Assembly (NCBI GenBank): GCA_037176705.1
Contig: CM073907.1
Location: 15,779,001 to 15,843,000 of the forward strand
Source of the DNA: Molossus alvarezi
Taxonomy: Eukaryota; Chordata; Mammalia; Chiroptera; Molossidae
Direction: 5' to 3'
DNA: 64,000 nt
The notes beneath the pieces are model-generated. The model ran no database searches. It was given only the letters and a program-made list of their open reading frames with translations, and was not told the DNA's origin. The position numbers and the translations under genes were made by a program. Of the stretch, positions 22,631 through 36,000 are shown in pieces; position 1 is the first letter of the stretch; each line of letters begins with the position of its first letter.

Positions 22631-22892
22631 GTGTGTAAAAAAGAAAAGTGCCAGATAAATAAAATATCAGAAAATATTGGTAATAGTTATTAATATTAGG
22701 TAATGAATATTTTAACCTTTACTAGACTATTCTATAGGTTTTTTGAATATGTGTGCATTTTTCCTTTTAATTTAAAATTTCTTATAAAATTGTTTTCCAC
22801 ATCAAGTATTTGATTATCCTGAAATATTAGTCAGATAACAAGAGTCAGAATAAATACTTGGTTTATTTTGTTATTTAAAAAATGATTATGAG
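22631..22892. repeat. Duplicated ~260-bp AT-rich spacer (copy 1)
   Basis: AT-rich non-L1 sequence between two L1 pieces. It matches 48125-48390 closely (for example TTTTCCACATCAAGTATT, ATTATCCTGAAATATTAGTC and AGATAACAAGAGTCAGAATAAAT). Since it is not part of L1, its presence in both places shows that the block was copied as DNA, not as separate L1 insertions. Confidence 0.85.
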
Positions 22893-23624
22893 GTATTAAC
22901 TTACACCTGCCTGAATGGCTACCATCAACAAATCATCAAACAACAAGTGCTGAGGAGGGTGTGGAGAAAAGTGAATCTAATACACTGCGGGTGGGAATGC
23001 AGACTGGTGCAGCCATTATGAAAAACAATATGGTGCTTTCTCAAAAAATTAAAAATTGAACTGTGATTTTACCCACCAATCCCACTTCTAGGAATATACT
23101 GTAAGAATCCTAAAACACCAATCACAAAGAATATATGTACCCCTATGTTCATAGCAGCACTACTTACAATAGCTAAGTTCTGGAAAAAGCCCAAGTGTCC
23201 ATCAGTAGATGAATAGATAAAAAAGTTGTGGTATATACCCACAATAGAGTACTATAAAGCTGTAAGAAAGAAAGATTTCTTATCCTTTGAGACAACATGG
23301 AGAAACCTAGAGAGTATTATCCTAAACGAATTAAGCGAATTAAAAAAGACAAACACCACATGATCTCATTTACTTGTGGAATATAATGTACAAAATAAGC
23401 AAATGAACAAAATAGACACAGAGACATAGATGTAAGGTTCAGACTGACAAACATCAGAAGAGTGGAATGGGGAGGAGGAAAAAGATACATTAAACAACTT
23501 ACATGCATATATGCATAACCAAAGGACATAGACAACAATGCAGTGAGGAGCTGTGAGGATTGTAAGGAGGGTGTCAGTGGTGGGGAAAATAAATGTTTGT
23601 AACAAAAATAAATTAATTAATAAA
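22893..23624 (+). mobile_element. L1 3' fragment
   Basis: ORF2 C-terminal end from the knuckle region onward (GAGGTATTAACTTACACCTG), then 3'UTR and a tail near 23600-23624. Many stops. It is paired with 48391-49143 in the duplicated block. Confidence 0.88.
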
Positions 23625-24897
23625 AATCAATTAGAATCGTGTGGAGAAAATTGGCCAGCTACATGCAAAATAATAAAACTAGACCATCAACTTATATCAT
23701 AAAAAAGTATAAACTCAAAATGGATAAAAGATGTAAATGTAGCCAGTGAATCCATAAAAATCCTAGAAAAAAATTTAGGCAACAAAATTTTGACATTATA
23801 TGCAGCAGAGTTTTCACTGATAAATCACCTAAGGAAACAGAAACAAAAAATAAAAAATGAACACAGGGAACTACATCAAACTCAAAAGCTTCTCACAGCA
23901 AAAGAACCAACCACCAAAATAGAAAGGCAAGCCACTGTATGGGAGAGCATAATTGCCAATGATATATCAAATAAGTGGTTAATTTCCAAAATATATAGAG
24001 TACGCATACAACTCAACAAAAGGAAGACAAAGAACCCAATTAAAAAATGGGCAGAGGAACTAAATAGACACCTCTCCAAACAAGACATACAAATGGCTAA
24101 GAGATATATGAAGAAATGCTCAACAGCACTAATCATCAGAGAGATGCAAATTAAAACAACTATGAGGTATCACCACACATGTCAGAATGGCTGCCATCCA
24201 CAAATCATCAAACAACAAGTGTTGGCAAGGGTGTAGAGAAAAGGGGACTCCAGTAGAGTGGTGGTGGGAATGCAGACTGGTGTAGCCACTATGGAAAACA
24301 ATATGGTGTTACCTTAAAAACTTAAAAATTGAACTTTCATTTGACCCAGAGATCCCACTTCTAGGAATATACCCCAAGAAGCCAGAAACACCCGTCAGAA
24401 AGAATATATGTACCCCCAGGTTTGTAGCAGCACTATTTACAATAGTTAAGATCTAGACACAGCGCAAGTGTCCATCTGTAAACAAATGAATAAAAAACCT
24501 GTGTTACATATACACAATGGAGTACTCTGCAGATGTAAGAAAGAAACACCTCTTATCCTTTGAGACTACACAAAAAAAAACCTGGAAAGTATTATCTTAA
24601 GAAAAACATGCCAAAGACAGAGAGACAAGTATGATATGATCTCACTTATTTTTGGAATATAATGAACATAAGTGTCTGAGGAATGGAGTAGTCCCAGAAA
24701 CGTGGAAGTGGGGCATAGACTGACAATGCTCAGAATAGTGGGTTGTGGAGGAGAGATAAACCACAGAACTTATATGCTTATATTCATGAACAATGCACAT
24801 AGACAACAAAGCTGGGGACAGGGCAGGAAGGGAGGGGGATGGGGATCGTGGGGGGGGGAGGAGAAACAACTGTAACAAAAATAATAAGTACATAAAT
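23625..24897 (+). mobile_element. 5'-truncated L1 (ORF2 C-terminal third, 3'UTR)
   Basis: It starts at the ORF2 block WENWxATCKK-equivalent (GAAAATTGGCCAGCTACATGC) and runs to the 3'UTR and a tail ATAATAAGTACATAAATAAATA. A 148-codon piece is still open at 23790-24236, with frameshifts on both sides. Confidence 0.88.
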
Positions 24898-25944
24898 AAA
24901 TACACACCGGAGACTACTTCAAACTGAAAAGCTGCAGAACAGCTAAAGAAATAACCATTAAATGGAAAGGGATTGTACTATCTGGAAGACTAAAATCACC
25001 AAAGATGCAATGGATAAGAGTTAATTTCCAAAATGTAGAGTGCTTATAAAACTCAACAATACAAAGACAAAGAACTCAATTAAGAAATGGGCAGAGGAAC
25101 TAAACACACACCTCTCCAAACAGGAGATATAAATGGTAAAAGAATATGAAGAAATGCTCAACATCACTAATCATCAGAGAGATGCAAATTAAAACAACAA
25201 TGAGATATCACCACACACCTGTCAGAATGGCCGCCATCAACAAATCATCAAACTGCAAGCCTTGGCGAGGGTGTGGAGAAAGGACTCCAGTACACTGCTG
25301 GTGGGAATGCAGACTGGTGCATCCCCTTTGGAAAACAATATAGTATTACCTTAAAAACTTAAAAATTGAACTTCCATTTGACCCATGATCCCACATTTAG
25401 GAATATACCCTAAGAAGCTGAAAAACCCATCAAAAAGAATATATGTACCCACAGGTTTGTAGCAGCACTATTTACAATAGCTAAGATCTGGACACAGCCC
25501 AAGTGTCCATCAGTAGACGAATGGATAAAAAATCTGTGGTACATTTACACAATGAAATACAATGCAGCTGTAATAGAGAAAGATCTTTTATCCTTTGAGA
25601 CAACACGGAGGGACCTGGAAAGTATTATCCTAAGCAAAACTTGCCATACAGAGAAAGACAAGTATCATATGATCTCAAGTATTTGTGGAATATAATGAAC
25701 ATAACAGTCTGAGGAATGGGGTAGTCCCAGAAACATGGAAGTGGGGCACACACTGACAATCCCCAGAATAGTGTGTGGTGGGAGAGAGATAAACTACAAA
25801 ACTTACATGCATGAATTCATGAAAAATGCACATAAACAACAAAGCTGGGGACAGGACAGTAAGGGAGGGGGAGGGTAAAATGAATGGGGAGGGAGGAGAA
25901 ACATCTGTAATAAAAATAAGTAAATTAATTAATAAAATATATTA
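24898..25944 (+). mobile_element. 5'-truncated L1 3' fragment
   Basis: ORF2 C-terminus, 3'UTR and tail. It shares the variant CTACTATCTGGAAGAC-like segment with the L1 at about 39110-39125, so both come from one subfamily or from a shared source. Dead by stops and indels. Confidence 0.85.
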
Positions 25945-26685
25945 ACAATCTAAAATATAAAATAAACAATGAATGAGTTCACAAGGATATCAAGAAAAAC
26001 TTATAAACTTCATGGAAACCAATGAAAGTGGACACACAACAACACAAAATCAATGGGATTCAGTGACAGTAGTTCTGATAGAGAAGTTTATACCCTCCAT
26101 GTTTACCTCAGGAAACAAGATTTTCTAATTGACTATCTCACATCAGAACTTAAAAAACTAGAGAGAAAACGAAACAAACAAACAAACAAAAGAAAACCTC
26201 AATCTAAGCAGTAGGAAATGAATACCAAAGAACAGAGTAGAAGTAGACAACATAGAGACTAAAAACAATTCAAAAGATGAACAAATGGACAAATTTCTGG
26301 AAATACATAATCTGCCAGCACTGAATGAGGAAGAGATAGAAAACTTGAACAGACCAATCAGAGCTAGACAATTTGAAGATATAATCAAAATCTCCCAGCA
26401 AACGAAAGCCCTGGCTTGGACGGCTTCACTGGGAAATTTTACTGAACATTCACAGAACTAACCCCCATTCTTATTAAACTATTTCAACAAATCCAAGAAG
26501 ATGGAACACTTCCAAACACATTTTATGAGGCCAGCATAATCCTAATTTCCAAACCAGATAAAGACACTACAAACAAAAGAAAACTACAGGCCAATATACC
26601 TGATTAACACAGATGCCAAAATTCTTAACAAAATATTAGCAAATCAAATCCAGCAATGTATGAAACACACACCCAAGTGAGGTCC
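25945..26685 (+). mobile_element. Old L1 ORF2 fragment fused to the GC-rich VNTR (copy 1)
   Basis: The fragment covers the end of the endonuclease, the linker and the first RT blocks. It lacks about 200 bases of linker (AATTCAAAAGATGAACAAATGG joins two normally separate parts), a deletion shared with 42490-43480. It ends at AAATCCAGCAATGTATGAAAC and passes directly into GC-rich DNA at the same point as the copies at 43480 and 52910. The TTTTACTGAACA stop variant is shared by all three. Confidence 0.85.
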
Positions 26686-26940
26686 TGAGGCCACTTCACC
26701 AGCTTAGGACTCCACCAGCCCACCCTTTGGGAGTCCCTACAGGCGAGAACCAGGGAGGGGCCGGTGGCCAGGCTGGAGGGGCTGGTGACACTGGAGTGGA
26801 GGCAGGCGAAATCAAGGGTCTGGGGATGTGCGGGGTGGGTGCAGGCAGGTCGGAGGGGCTGGTGACATCAGGGAGGGAGCAGGTGGGGCAGAAAGGTTGG
26901 TGACACAGTGTGGGGCAGTGGGTCAGAGGGACTGGTGACC
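26686..26940. repeat. GC-rich VNTR element, short copy (copy 1 of 3)
   Basis: After ACCCAAGTGAGGTCCTGAGGCC there is a sequence made of ~38-bp units around GGAGGGGCTGGTGACA, about five units, much richer in GC than its surroundings. The left boundary matches the two larger copies. The right boundary is cut at about 26940, where L1 3' sequence begins. The gene-like part seen in the other copies is missing. Confidence 0.8.
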
Positions 26941-27125
26941 CCCACAATAGAGTACTATAAAAGGGTATATACCCACAACAGAGTACTATAAAGCTGTAAG
27001 AAATAAAGTTCTCTTATCTTTTGAGACAACATGGGAAAACCTAGAGAGTATTATCCTTAATGAAGTATGCCAATCAAAGAAAGACAAATACCACATGATC
27101 TCACTTATTTGTGGAATATAATGTA
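26941..27125 (+). mobile_element. L1 3' end scrap with short local duplication
   Basis: This is the end of ORF2 (CAATAGAGTACTATAAA, KKDLLSF region) through the stop. The segment ACCCACAACAGAGTACTATAAA appears twice, near 26942 and 26971. It is a small fragment between the VNTR copy and another L1. Confidence 0.75.
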
Positions 27126-29657
27126 CAAAATAAGCAGATGAACATATCAGAAATAAAAAACATTGGAAAGTCTAAATAGCAGAGTAGAGGAAGCTTAAGA
27201 CTGGATTAGTGAATTAGAAGATAAGGTAGAAAAAAATCAACCAATCAGAAAATAAAAAGGAAAAAAAATTAAAAAACAGGAAGAAAACTTAGGAGAACTG
27301 TTGGACAACTGGAAACATAATAACTTTTGCATTATAGGACTCCCCAAAGAAGAAAATGAGCAAGTGTAGAGTATATATTTGAAGACATAGTGAGAGAATA
27401 CTTTCCTAATTTTGTGAAGGAAGAAGGCATTCAAGATTAAAAAGCACAGAGAGCCCCATGTAAGAAGAACCCAACCAGGCTCACACCAAGACACAGAGTA
27501 ATTAAAATGCCCAAAAGTAATAAAGATCATGATAAACATAGATCTGAATCCAAGACTACTCTACCCAGCAAAAGAAAGGCTAAGGGAATACATTAGCACC
27601 AAACCAGCACTGCAAGAAATGTTTAAAGGACTGCTATAATTAACAGGAGAAATAAGAAGAAAAATATAACCATTCTAAAAAAAATGGCAATATATAAATT
27701 CATAACAATAATCACCTTAAATCTAAATGGATTGAATGCTCTGATAAAAAGACACTGAGTAGCTGATTAGATTAGAAAGCATGACTCATCTACATTTTGT
27801 TTACAAGAGACCCACCTCACAACAAAAGACTCACATAGATTGAAAGTGAAGGGATGGAAAAAAATCTTCCAAGCAAATGAAAAGCAAAAAAAATAAAGCT
27901 GGGGTAGCAATACTCGTATCCCATAAAATAGATTTCAAATTGAAGACCATAACTTGAGATGAAGAAGGCCACTACATAATATTGAAAGGATCTATCCAAC
28001 AGGAATATATAACCTTGATAAACATATATGCATCCAATATAGGAGCACCAAAATATATTTAAAATCTTCTGGAAGACTTTAAAGGAGTACCCGATAAAAA
28101 TACAATCATAGCAGGGGACTTCAACACCAGGCTGACATCACTGGATAGAACCCCTAGACAAAAAATTAGCAAGGAAACTGAGACTGTAAATGAAGCACTG
28201 GACCCAATGGATTTAATAGATATTTACAGAAAATTACACCCCAAAACTACAGAATTCACATTTTTTTTCAAGTGCACATGGGACATTTTCAAAGACAGAC
28301 CACATGTTAGGACACAAACCAAGTCTCTACAAGTTCAAGAAGAGTGAAATCATATCAAGCATCTTCTCAGATCACAATGGCATGAAACTAGAAATCAATT
28401 GCAACAAGAACATGCAAAAACATTTGAACACATGGAAGCTAAATACCATGTTATTAAAGTATGAATGGGTCAGTGAGGAGATCAAGGAAGAAATAAAAAA
28501 CTTCCTGGAATCCAATGAAAATGAACACACAACACAAAATCTATGGGATACAGCAAAAGCAGTTCTGAGAGGGAAGTTCATAGCACTATAGGCCTACCTC
28601 AAGAAGAAAAAAAAAATCTCTAATACACTATCTAACCTCACAACTTAAGGAACTAGAAAGCAAAAAAAAAAAAAGAAAACCCCAGAGCAAATAGAAGAAA
28701 GAAAATAGTAAGATCAGAGCAGAAATCAATGACATAGAGTCCAAAAAATAAAAAATAAAACAATTCAAAGGATCAATGAAACAAAGAGTCGGTTTTTCAA
28801 AAAAGATAAACAAGATTGATGGACCCTTAGCTAGACTCCCCAAGAAACAAAGAGAGACAACCAAAATACACAAAATCAGAAATGAAAGAGAAGTAAAAAC
28901 TGATATCACAGAAATACAGAAGATTGTTAACAACTACTATGAAAAATTTCATGGCAACAAATTCGCCATTCAAGCAAAATGGACAAACATTTAGAACAGA
29001 GAGTTTCCCAAAACTGGACCTGGAGGAGATAGAAAACCTGAACATAACAATAACAAGAGAAGAAATTGAAGATGCAATCAAGACTCTCCCAAAAACAAAA
29101 GCCTATTACCGGAAGGCTTCATGGGGGAGTTTTACCGAACATTCAAAGAAAAAATAACACCAATTCTCCTCAAACTATTTCAAAAAATTCAAGAAGAAGA
29201 AAGACTTCTAAAATTGTTTTATGAGGCCAGCAAAATTCTAATTCCAAAACCAGAAAAAGACATTACAAAGTAAGAAAACTACCTGCCAATATCCCTGATG
29301 AACATAGATGCCAATATCCCCCCAAAAATACTAGCAAATCTGATCCAGCAACACATCAAAAAAATTATTCACCATGACCAAGTAGGACACATCCCAGGAA
29401 TGCAAGGCTGGTACCATATTCACAAATCAATAAATGTGATACACCACATAAACAAAATGAAAAATAAAAACCACATGATCATATCAATAGATTCCAAAAA
29501 AAAGTGTTCAAGAAAATCCAACATCCATTTCTGATAAAAACGCACAGCAATGTGGGATCTTATCTAGAGATAATAAAGACAATATATGAAAGACCTACAA
29601 CCAACATCATACTCAATGTGCAAAAACTAAAAGTATTTCCCTTAAGAACAGGAACAC
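27126..29657 (+). mobile_element. Old L1 (ORF1 to mid ORF2), 3' end missing
   Basis: It contains the second half of ORF1 with an internal deletion near 27515-27520, the ORF1-ORF2 spacer, the ORF2 endonuclease and the RT up to the block before QGCPLSPL, with many stops. It ends abruptly at AAGAACAGGAACAC (about 29657) and passes into unique DNA. Loss of the 3' end is not typical of target-primed truncation, so a later deletion or rearrangement is likely. Confidence 0.85.
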
Positions 29658-30864
29658 GTTTCTGGTTCACCGCATGGCAGAGTCTCCTTGTCACAGGGTT
29701 CGGGAAAACTATCATCTGTGCTTTGGAGCTTTGGGTATATGTTTATATTATGAGCACAATAAATTACACCACCGGTCATGTTTTCCTCTTTCTGCTGACT
29801 GGTAGAAAGAGGGTGATGCACTGGAGAGGTCCCTTTGCCAGGTGCATAGGGTTTTACAGCATAGATATTATTACTCTGTCTCCTGGCGCTCTCATGCTTA
29901 TCGCCTTAGTTTTCACTGCTTCAACTTTCTTCCCAACTGAAAACATAGGTCATTTTTCCACTTTATGTGTCTCTTTATGAGATGCCCTAATATATTTTGG
30001 GAACAAGGCACCATATATAGCTGTGTTTTTATTTTTATTTTATTTATTTTAATAATTAGGAGTGGTCACTAAAGATTAAATGAAAATAATCCGAAGAAGA
30101 CCAGTAAAAGAAGCCAAGTAGGGTGAAATAGAATATTAGGTAAAGAGAACTAGTAGAAACTTTGATGAAAGTTTAGATTTTGGTAAACACTGGAAATAAA
30201 GGCTCGGCTCAGTAAGAGAATTGTATGGTTGGCTTTGACTACCAATCCAGAGGTAAGAAAGACTTGTAGGAAATGGGATTAGTTACCGGGAATAGGAAAA
30301 ATGATGTATTTTTGCATATATCTGGGATTATTTTGCACTGAGAAGTGGGGACGGGGCATATTTTCCCCTTTTGGCTTTTGTAATATCAGCTGTTCTATTT
30401 TCATCACAAATAGCATTTCTATACTAGAGAGTACCAGACTCAGAATTATATGAATGAAGCAATCAAGTCCAGCAAATTTTGTCCAGATTAGTATAGATTG
30501 CTTTAGTTGTGGTGGTTGCTGGTCCTATAGTACTTGATAATATCAGAACTGACTAGTAAAACCTTAATCCAAACAGATCATATTTATGGGAAAGCCATTT
30601 CATATTGCTCTTTGAATCACTCTTGAATATCAGGCTAGAAAATATTTTAAGAATAATCCACTCTAATCTCTTTATTAACAGTTGTTAATATGGGTTCAGA
30701 CAAGTCACTTGCTCAAGATGGCAACAGATTAGGTGACAAACCAGAACTATATCAAGAACCAAAATCAATTGATTCATGAATCACCAATAATGCACAATGT
30801 CTCAATTATTATAGGCCCCCCTGTTGAGAGCTTTGTACTATTTTTCTAATGGAAGCCAAGACTT
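29658..30864. other. Host DNA, AT-rich, no gene recognised
   Basis: A 158-codon frame starting in the L1 runs to 29980, but its unique part shows no family I know. The 30640-30770 stretch (GTTCAGACAAGTCACTTGCTCAAGATGGCA) resembles a minus-strand MIR SINE. Nothing else is identified. Confidence 0.5.
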
Positions 30865-31062
30865 GCCTAGCTGGTGTGGCTCACTGGTTGAACGTCAACC
30901 CATGCACCAAAAGGTCGCCAGTTCGATTCCTGGTTAGGGCACATGCCCAGGTTGTGGGCCTGATCCCTAGTGGGGGGCATGCAGGAGCTAGACAATTGAT
31001 GTTCTCTCTCATTGATGTTTCTATCTCTCTAATATCAATAAAGAAAAAATATTTTTTAAAAA
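30865..31062 (+). mobile_element. Classical VES-type tRNA SINE
   Basis: The head CTAGCTGGTGTGGCTCACTGG matches the box A region. Box B is AGTTCGATTCCTGG, followed by GGGCACATGCCCAGGTTGTG, CCCTAGTGGGGGGCATGCAGG, a CTCTCTCATTGATGTTTC stretch and ATATCAATAAAG. Possible duplications AAGCCAAG (about 30853) and AAGCCGAG (about 31063) flank it. This subtype differs from the SINEs inside the L1s. Confidence 0.88.
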
Positions 31063-32600
31063 AGCCGAGTTATATGTCTACTAGAAGTTGAAACCAGAGA
31101 AAGAAGTTGCAGGCATTACTGATTATTTAGAAATTCTATTTTGGTCTAGGCTCTGTCCTGTGCCTGGAGGTGAGGTGAGCTAAAGGTGGGACTGGACGAG
31201 AAGACTGTCGAGATGGTTTCATACAAAGCTGTGACAGAATGGGCCTAGTGATTCAAGATAGCTGACAGGAATACATAGAAGGAGATATATGCTTGCTTAT
31301 TAAGTGCACACTGAAGTCATTATCTTGATGATTTAGGTAAAGGACCTTATTCTTGTTTAAAATTAAAATGAATGGGTGTAGGCAGGTTTTAAGAATTTCA
31401 ATATCTCAATGATTATCTCATTTTAAAAATTTTAGTTTTGGTAGTATAGGCAAAGCATTAGTTAGTAAATTTCTGCAGTTATACATCAAGATATTTTATA
31501 TTTACAAAGCAAATTGTGATTGAGAGTTTAAAATGTAGGAAATAAGTTTATTGTAAGCAATCTGGAAAGCTCAACTGAAAACAATATTTATTCTTAAACA
31601 CAGAAATTTTTGTTTCATCATGGGTGGTTTTAGTTACTAGAGTATCTCATCATCTAGGTAATTGCTTCAACTGTATTTTATTTCAGTCAGCAGACTATAT
31701 TAACATGAAGCTTAGAATATAGACCTAAGGATATTTTTCTGCTGTTTGACTTTTAATCTTTATAAATCTAGGTGAAGTAACAATAAAAAAAATGTACAAC
31801 TCCCTTTGTTCATATCTTCTGGTAATAATAGTGACTTCAAACATTTAAAAAAGCTTTCCAATGCCTTCTCTTTTGAATCTCCTAATTTCATGAGGTAATC
31901 AGGGCAGGTCCAAGAACCTCATTTTACAGGCAAGAAAGCTGAGACCCAGAAAAGTGATTTCATGTCTGAGTCAGAAGGTGAGTCAGGAATGGAATATGGA
32001 CTAGAATCCAGTCCTCCTTACTCTTGGCCCCATACCTTTATCAACCCAATTGTCCAGCCATGCACCCTCTCACCTGGATCAAGTACAAAGACATAACAAT
32101 ATGTACTTCTTTTACTAGCCCCCTTCTCCTAGCCCCATATCCAGTTTACTTGCTCAATTTAGTAGAGTAAGCTTCCTAAAATTAAATTTAATATTGAAGG
32201 AAACAGCCCTGTATCTTTGTTATTGATGCTATAATGAAAGCCTCTTGGTTGTCCACATTCACACATGTCCGACCTGGACAAATGGAGGAATTACTATAAT
32301 ACGGACAGGATTTCTGACTACTGGGAGTGAGAAGCCATTAGGAAAAATTTCCCATTTTTTCTTTTTCTTTACTCATTAACAGCTGGTTCTGAAATAAAGT
32401 TGGGCCTATGGGGATGTGTTCGCAAAGATGAAGTGGTTGGTTGTATTTAGCAGAACCAGTTATAAACTGTGTCCTCATATGGGCTCTTCTCCAACCCTGC
32501 TTCACTCTTCTTAACCCCATGCTCTTGTTTCTCGGAGCTGCGTGCCCTAATAAAATATTGTGTGTCCTCATTCTCAGACCCTGATTCCTGGGGAAACCAG
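31063..32600. other. Host DNA with an old MIR and a possible LTR remnant
   Basis: No gene seen. A MIR occupies about 31835-32035 and is listed separately. At 32470-32600 a CCCTAATAAAATATTGTGTG motif next to a C-rich stretch resembles the polyadenylation part of an LTR; this is weak. Confidence 0.4.
31835..32035 (-). mobile_element. MIR SINE (ancient)
   Basis: The segment CATTTTACAGGCAAGAAAGCTGAGACCCAGAAAAGTGATT followed by GAGTCAGAAGGTGAGTCAGG is the reverse complement of the MIR core (CAGTTTCC-TCATCTGTAAAATG). It is diverged, as expected for this ancient mammal-wide family. Confidence 0.75.
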
Positions 32601-33005
32601 GCACGACACCAGGTTCACATCTGTCTCAGTTTTTGGCTTACAGAGTTCTTCTCTACACTCCTACCTGGATTATCTCACAGCTTCTCACTATTGATTCAAA
32701 TCTTACTCTACCTTCAAAATAGAATTAACATGCTACTTACAGAATTGTTTTCTATAATGCCCCTGGTCCCATGTAATTTTTTTTCTCTCAAAAACCTCCA
32801 TCTTTACACTGAGCAAAGAAAACCACAACATACTTGTCTCTTTTATTACCAGTCTTTAGAGATAACTTGGTATAAACTAATCTTCTTAGCTAATTCATCA
32901 ACACCTTTAATTCCTTGGGTTATTTATCTTTGTATCCCCAGAACCCGGCATGGAGTATTCAGTGGTTATTTCTCAACTGCACCTAATACAAGGGAAGAAT
33001 AAATT
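32601..33005 (+). mobile_element. L2 LINE 3' end (ancient)
   Basis: TTGTATCCCCAGAACCCGGCATGG with an AATAAAT-like end at about 32995 matches the conserved 3' end of L2. The preceding C/T-rich part at about 32640-32720 matches the L2 body. It is diverged and non-coding. Confidence 0.65.
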
Positions 33006-36000
33006 GCTCATTCTAATCAACTTAATCATCCATCTGCATGAAAACTTTGAATGGAGCATAACTCAAGGAGTGTGGCAGTACAGTTCTGCAGTCTGGTTAC
33101 ATGTTCTGTGTTCGTGTGAGAATAGTTGAGACTCAGAACCTTCATCCTTTTTTACATCATGTTTTCTTTTTATGCACAGTCCTGTCTAGACCAAAGCATT
33201 TGGAATTTAAAGACAAGGAGCTAACTTAAGAGTTCTAAGCATTTTTATTCTGCATCTCATTAAATATGATTCTTCTAAACTTCAATTTTTATCAAATGAA
33301 AAATTAGGCACAAAAATATGTGCACACCTAAAAAGGACCCCATGACTTTTGCACATAAGGAGGTGGTGTAGTGAACATTCCAAGGGTCAGATAAGCTCTC
33401 TGTACACACAAGTTTTGCTATAGTGTATCAAGAATGGAATAATTTGGTAAGTTTTTTTTTTCTTTCAAAAACATCAATACATATAAAATGGACTGAGCAA
33501 TCTAACATGTGTGTGTGTGCTTTTTAGCTTAGAGTAAAATGATATCAAGAGTATAAAACTGTCAAAATCCTGGACTAGTTTTTCTATTACCTTATCTATA
33601 TGATTCTTGGTAATGGAAAGATGGCTTAATATTAAAAATTAATAAGCTAAATTTCTCCTATATTTAAATCACTTCTCAGTATTAAGTTAAGACCCTACAA
33701 AGGCAAATCAACTATTTTAGATTGTTGAGTTTCCAATGAAACACTTTTTTTTTCAGTAGCACATTAGTTGGAAGAAGTTGCTTGCATTGGGTAGAGGGGT
33801 CAACGTTCCCTCGGCTCAGTGAGAGTAACACAACTGGCCTTTTCAGCCACTGACTTAACTCTCAGAAGAAATTAGTTATCTTGTTGGAGACTTTGGGAGA
33901 ACTTGAACCTACCCTGTTCAGCCTTTCTTTCTCTTTTTCCTTTGGAAGACAACTGCTGTCAGGATGCACACATTCTCTGCAGAGCCTCCAAGCTGCAGGT
34001 TCTCCAAGTGAGGGCCCTGTTCCTGCAGAGGGTCTGGTGCCTGAGATGAATGAGTCTCTGTGTAATTCACATGTGAATTCCAGATGTCTTGTTTACCTAA
34101 TCCACAGGAATGAGTATCAGTTTAATTAAGGATAGAGGTGTTTATAATGTCCATCTTTCTGACTCTTTATATTGGTTCTGCATATAGGCAGACAAGAGGG
34201 TGGGTAGTTGTTTACAGGCTGCATCCAGCACCAAGAGAACTCTTTACTTTCTCAGTGGTGGTGATCAAGCTGCCTTAGAGCTCAAGGAACTGGAAGTGCT
34301 CATTGACCTCAATGGCAAGTGTACTGACAGCTACTTCCCACAGATGATTAAGAAGCAAAATGCTCTCAATAAGAAATTGTAAATAGTAATTGTACATGCA
34401 CATAAGAAACTTACTAACTATAAAATTAGTTATGTTTCTGTGTAGTCAGAAGTGATACAAGTTAAACATACTATTGCTTCTCCCGAGAGCAACAAAAATG
34501 TGTTCTCTTTGTGATTAGATATTCAGCCCTGTTAGAAGGACAAGATGGGTTGTATTAGAAAGCATGATATTGAATGCCATCAGTCAACTGTGGAACCTTT
34601 ATTCTGTAGAGCTACTCATTTGTTTTAGAATAAACATTCACATTGCCCTCCAGCTAGCAGCCCTGGAGATGAAAGGCATCATTTATAAACTGGTCACATT
34701 TGCCTTTAAAAATTAAAATTGTCTCATCCATTTCTTCCCCCAACTCTCCTTGACATTAATTTGAAAAGAAAAGATTATTCAGCTTATAACAGGATCTTAT
34801 ACATTAGAATTATTTTCTAGACATTTGTGTTTCTGGAAAACATTATTTATCAGTCCAAGATTTTTGGTAAACTCTTTCTTCTGTGCTTGGAAAAGTCTTT
34901 AAAATATATTCCAAAACTATATGTACAATTTTACCAAAAAGTAGGCAATGCTATAATTTTTACTTCATGCTTCAGTAGAGCCAGTACTAGATATTTGCAG
35001 ACACAACCTTGGGTCTTAGTGCTTTGCTCTTTGATCATAGACACGTGGCACATAAATTGCTTTTATACTCCTTTTTCACCTACTCCCAGGCACATACATA
35101 TACAATCATGATTAAAAGCTCCTGAAAAGGCATCATTTAAATAGCCTCCTGGCAGGATAAAGTAGTACTGACCTTCTGAGTCTTTGACACCAAGTGAGTG
35201 ATCTGTTCTTCATTGCTTCATAATAAAAAGCTGCATTCGGCATGTGTATTAAGTACTGACCCCTCTCATGTAAGGCATTTTTTGTTTTAAACAATTTTGA
35301 TGTGACTTTTATCCTTTGGGAATTTTCTTCCTTCTCACTCCTTTCCTTGTAAAAGCCCAGGCTTCAGGTAGATGTGATGGTTGAAGAGCACTTTTGTGTA
35401 TGGAATCAATGGCAGCAATAAGACTGCAGAATTAACTACTGTTTCTCCCCTGTCAACCATGATACCTTTCTTTTTAATTTTTTTTTTTATATGAGGAATG
35501 AATGAACATTTGACCTTTGTCTCAGACATACCCAAAAAGGAGGGGGCATACTCTAGCATTTAGCTGTGCCATTTATGTGATTTTGTAAAAGATCTTGTTT
35601 CCTGATTAATGTGGCTTTTTGATTAGTGGGTTAAAACTGCTCCTGCATGCTCCTTTCGAGAATAAATTGCTTATGTGCTATACCCACAATTTGGAGATGG
35701 GGGAAGAAAATTGACCGAGCTTATGAGTTGGACACATAAAAATGAAGAGCAGGCCTTGGCTGAGCTAAGCACTCTCTCAAATAAAAGGCTTTGAGTCATG
35801 AAGAAAACATTTCTCCCCTCTAGAAAATGTTTCTGTGGCAGTGATGACAGTGACCCTGTTCTTTCTTTCAGTCATGGGTCTGGTGAGTGTGAAATTGTTT
35901 TGGTATGTTGATCGGAAATGCCTCAAGTGATTATGCTTGTGTTTCCAAGCAGACGTCAGGAGCAAGGCAGCAGGGTCTGCCACCTTTCAAAAAACCCAAA

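Noticed and set aside
34200..34382. Small frame with LELKELEVLIDLNGK, considered as a calcium-binding-type or other retrocopy
   Set aside because: No complete domain or flanking homology that I can recognise, no poly(A) tail or target-site duplication.
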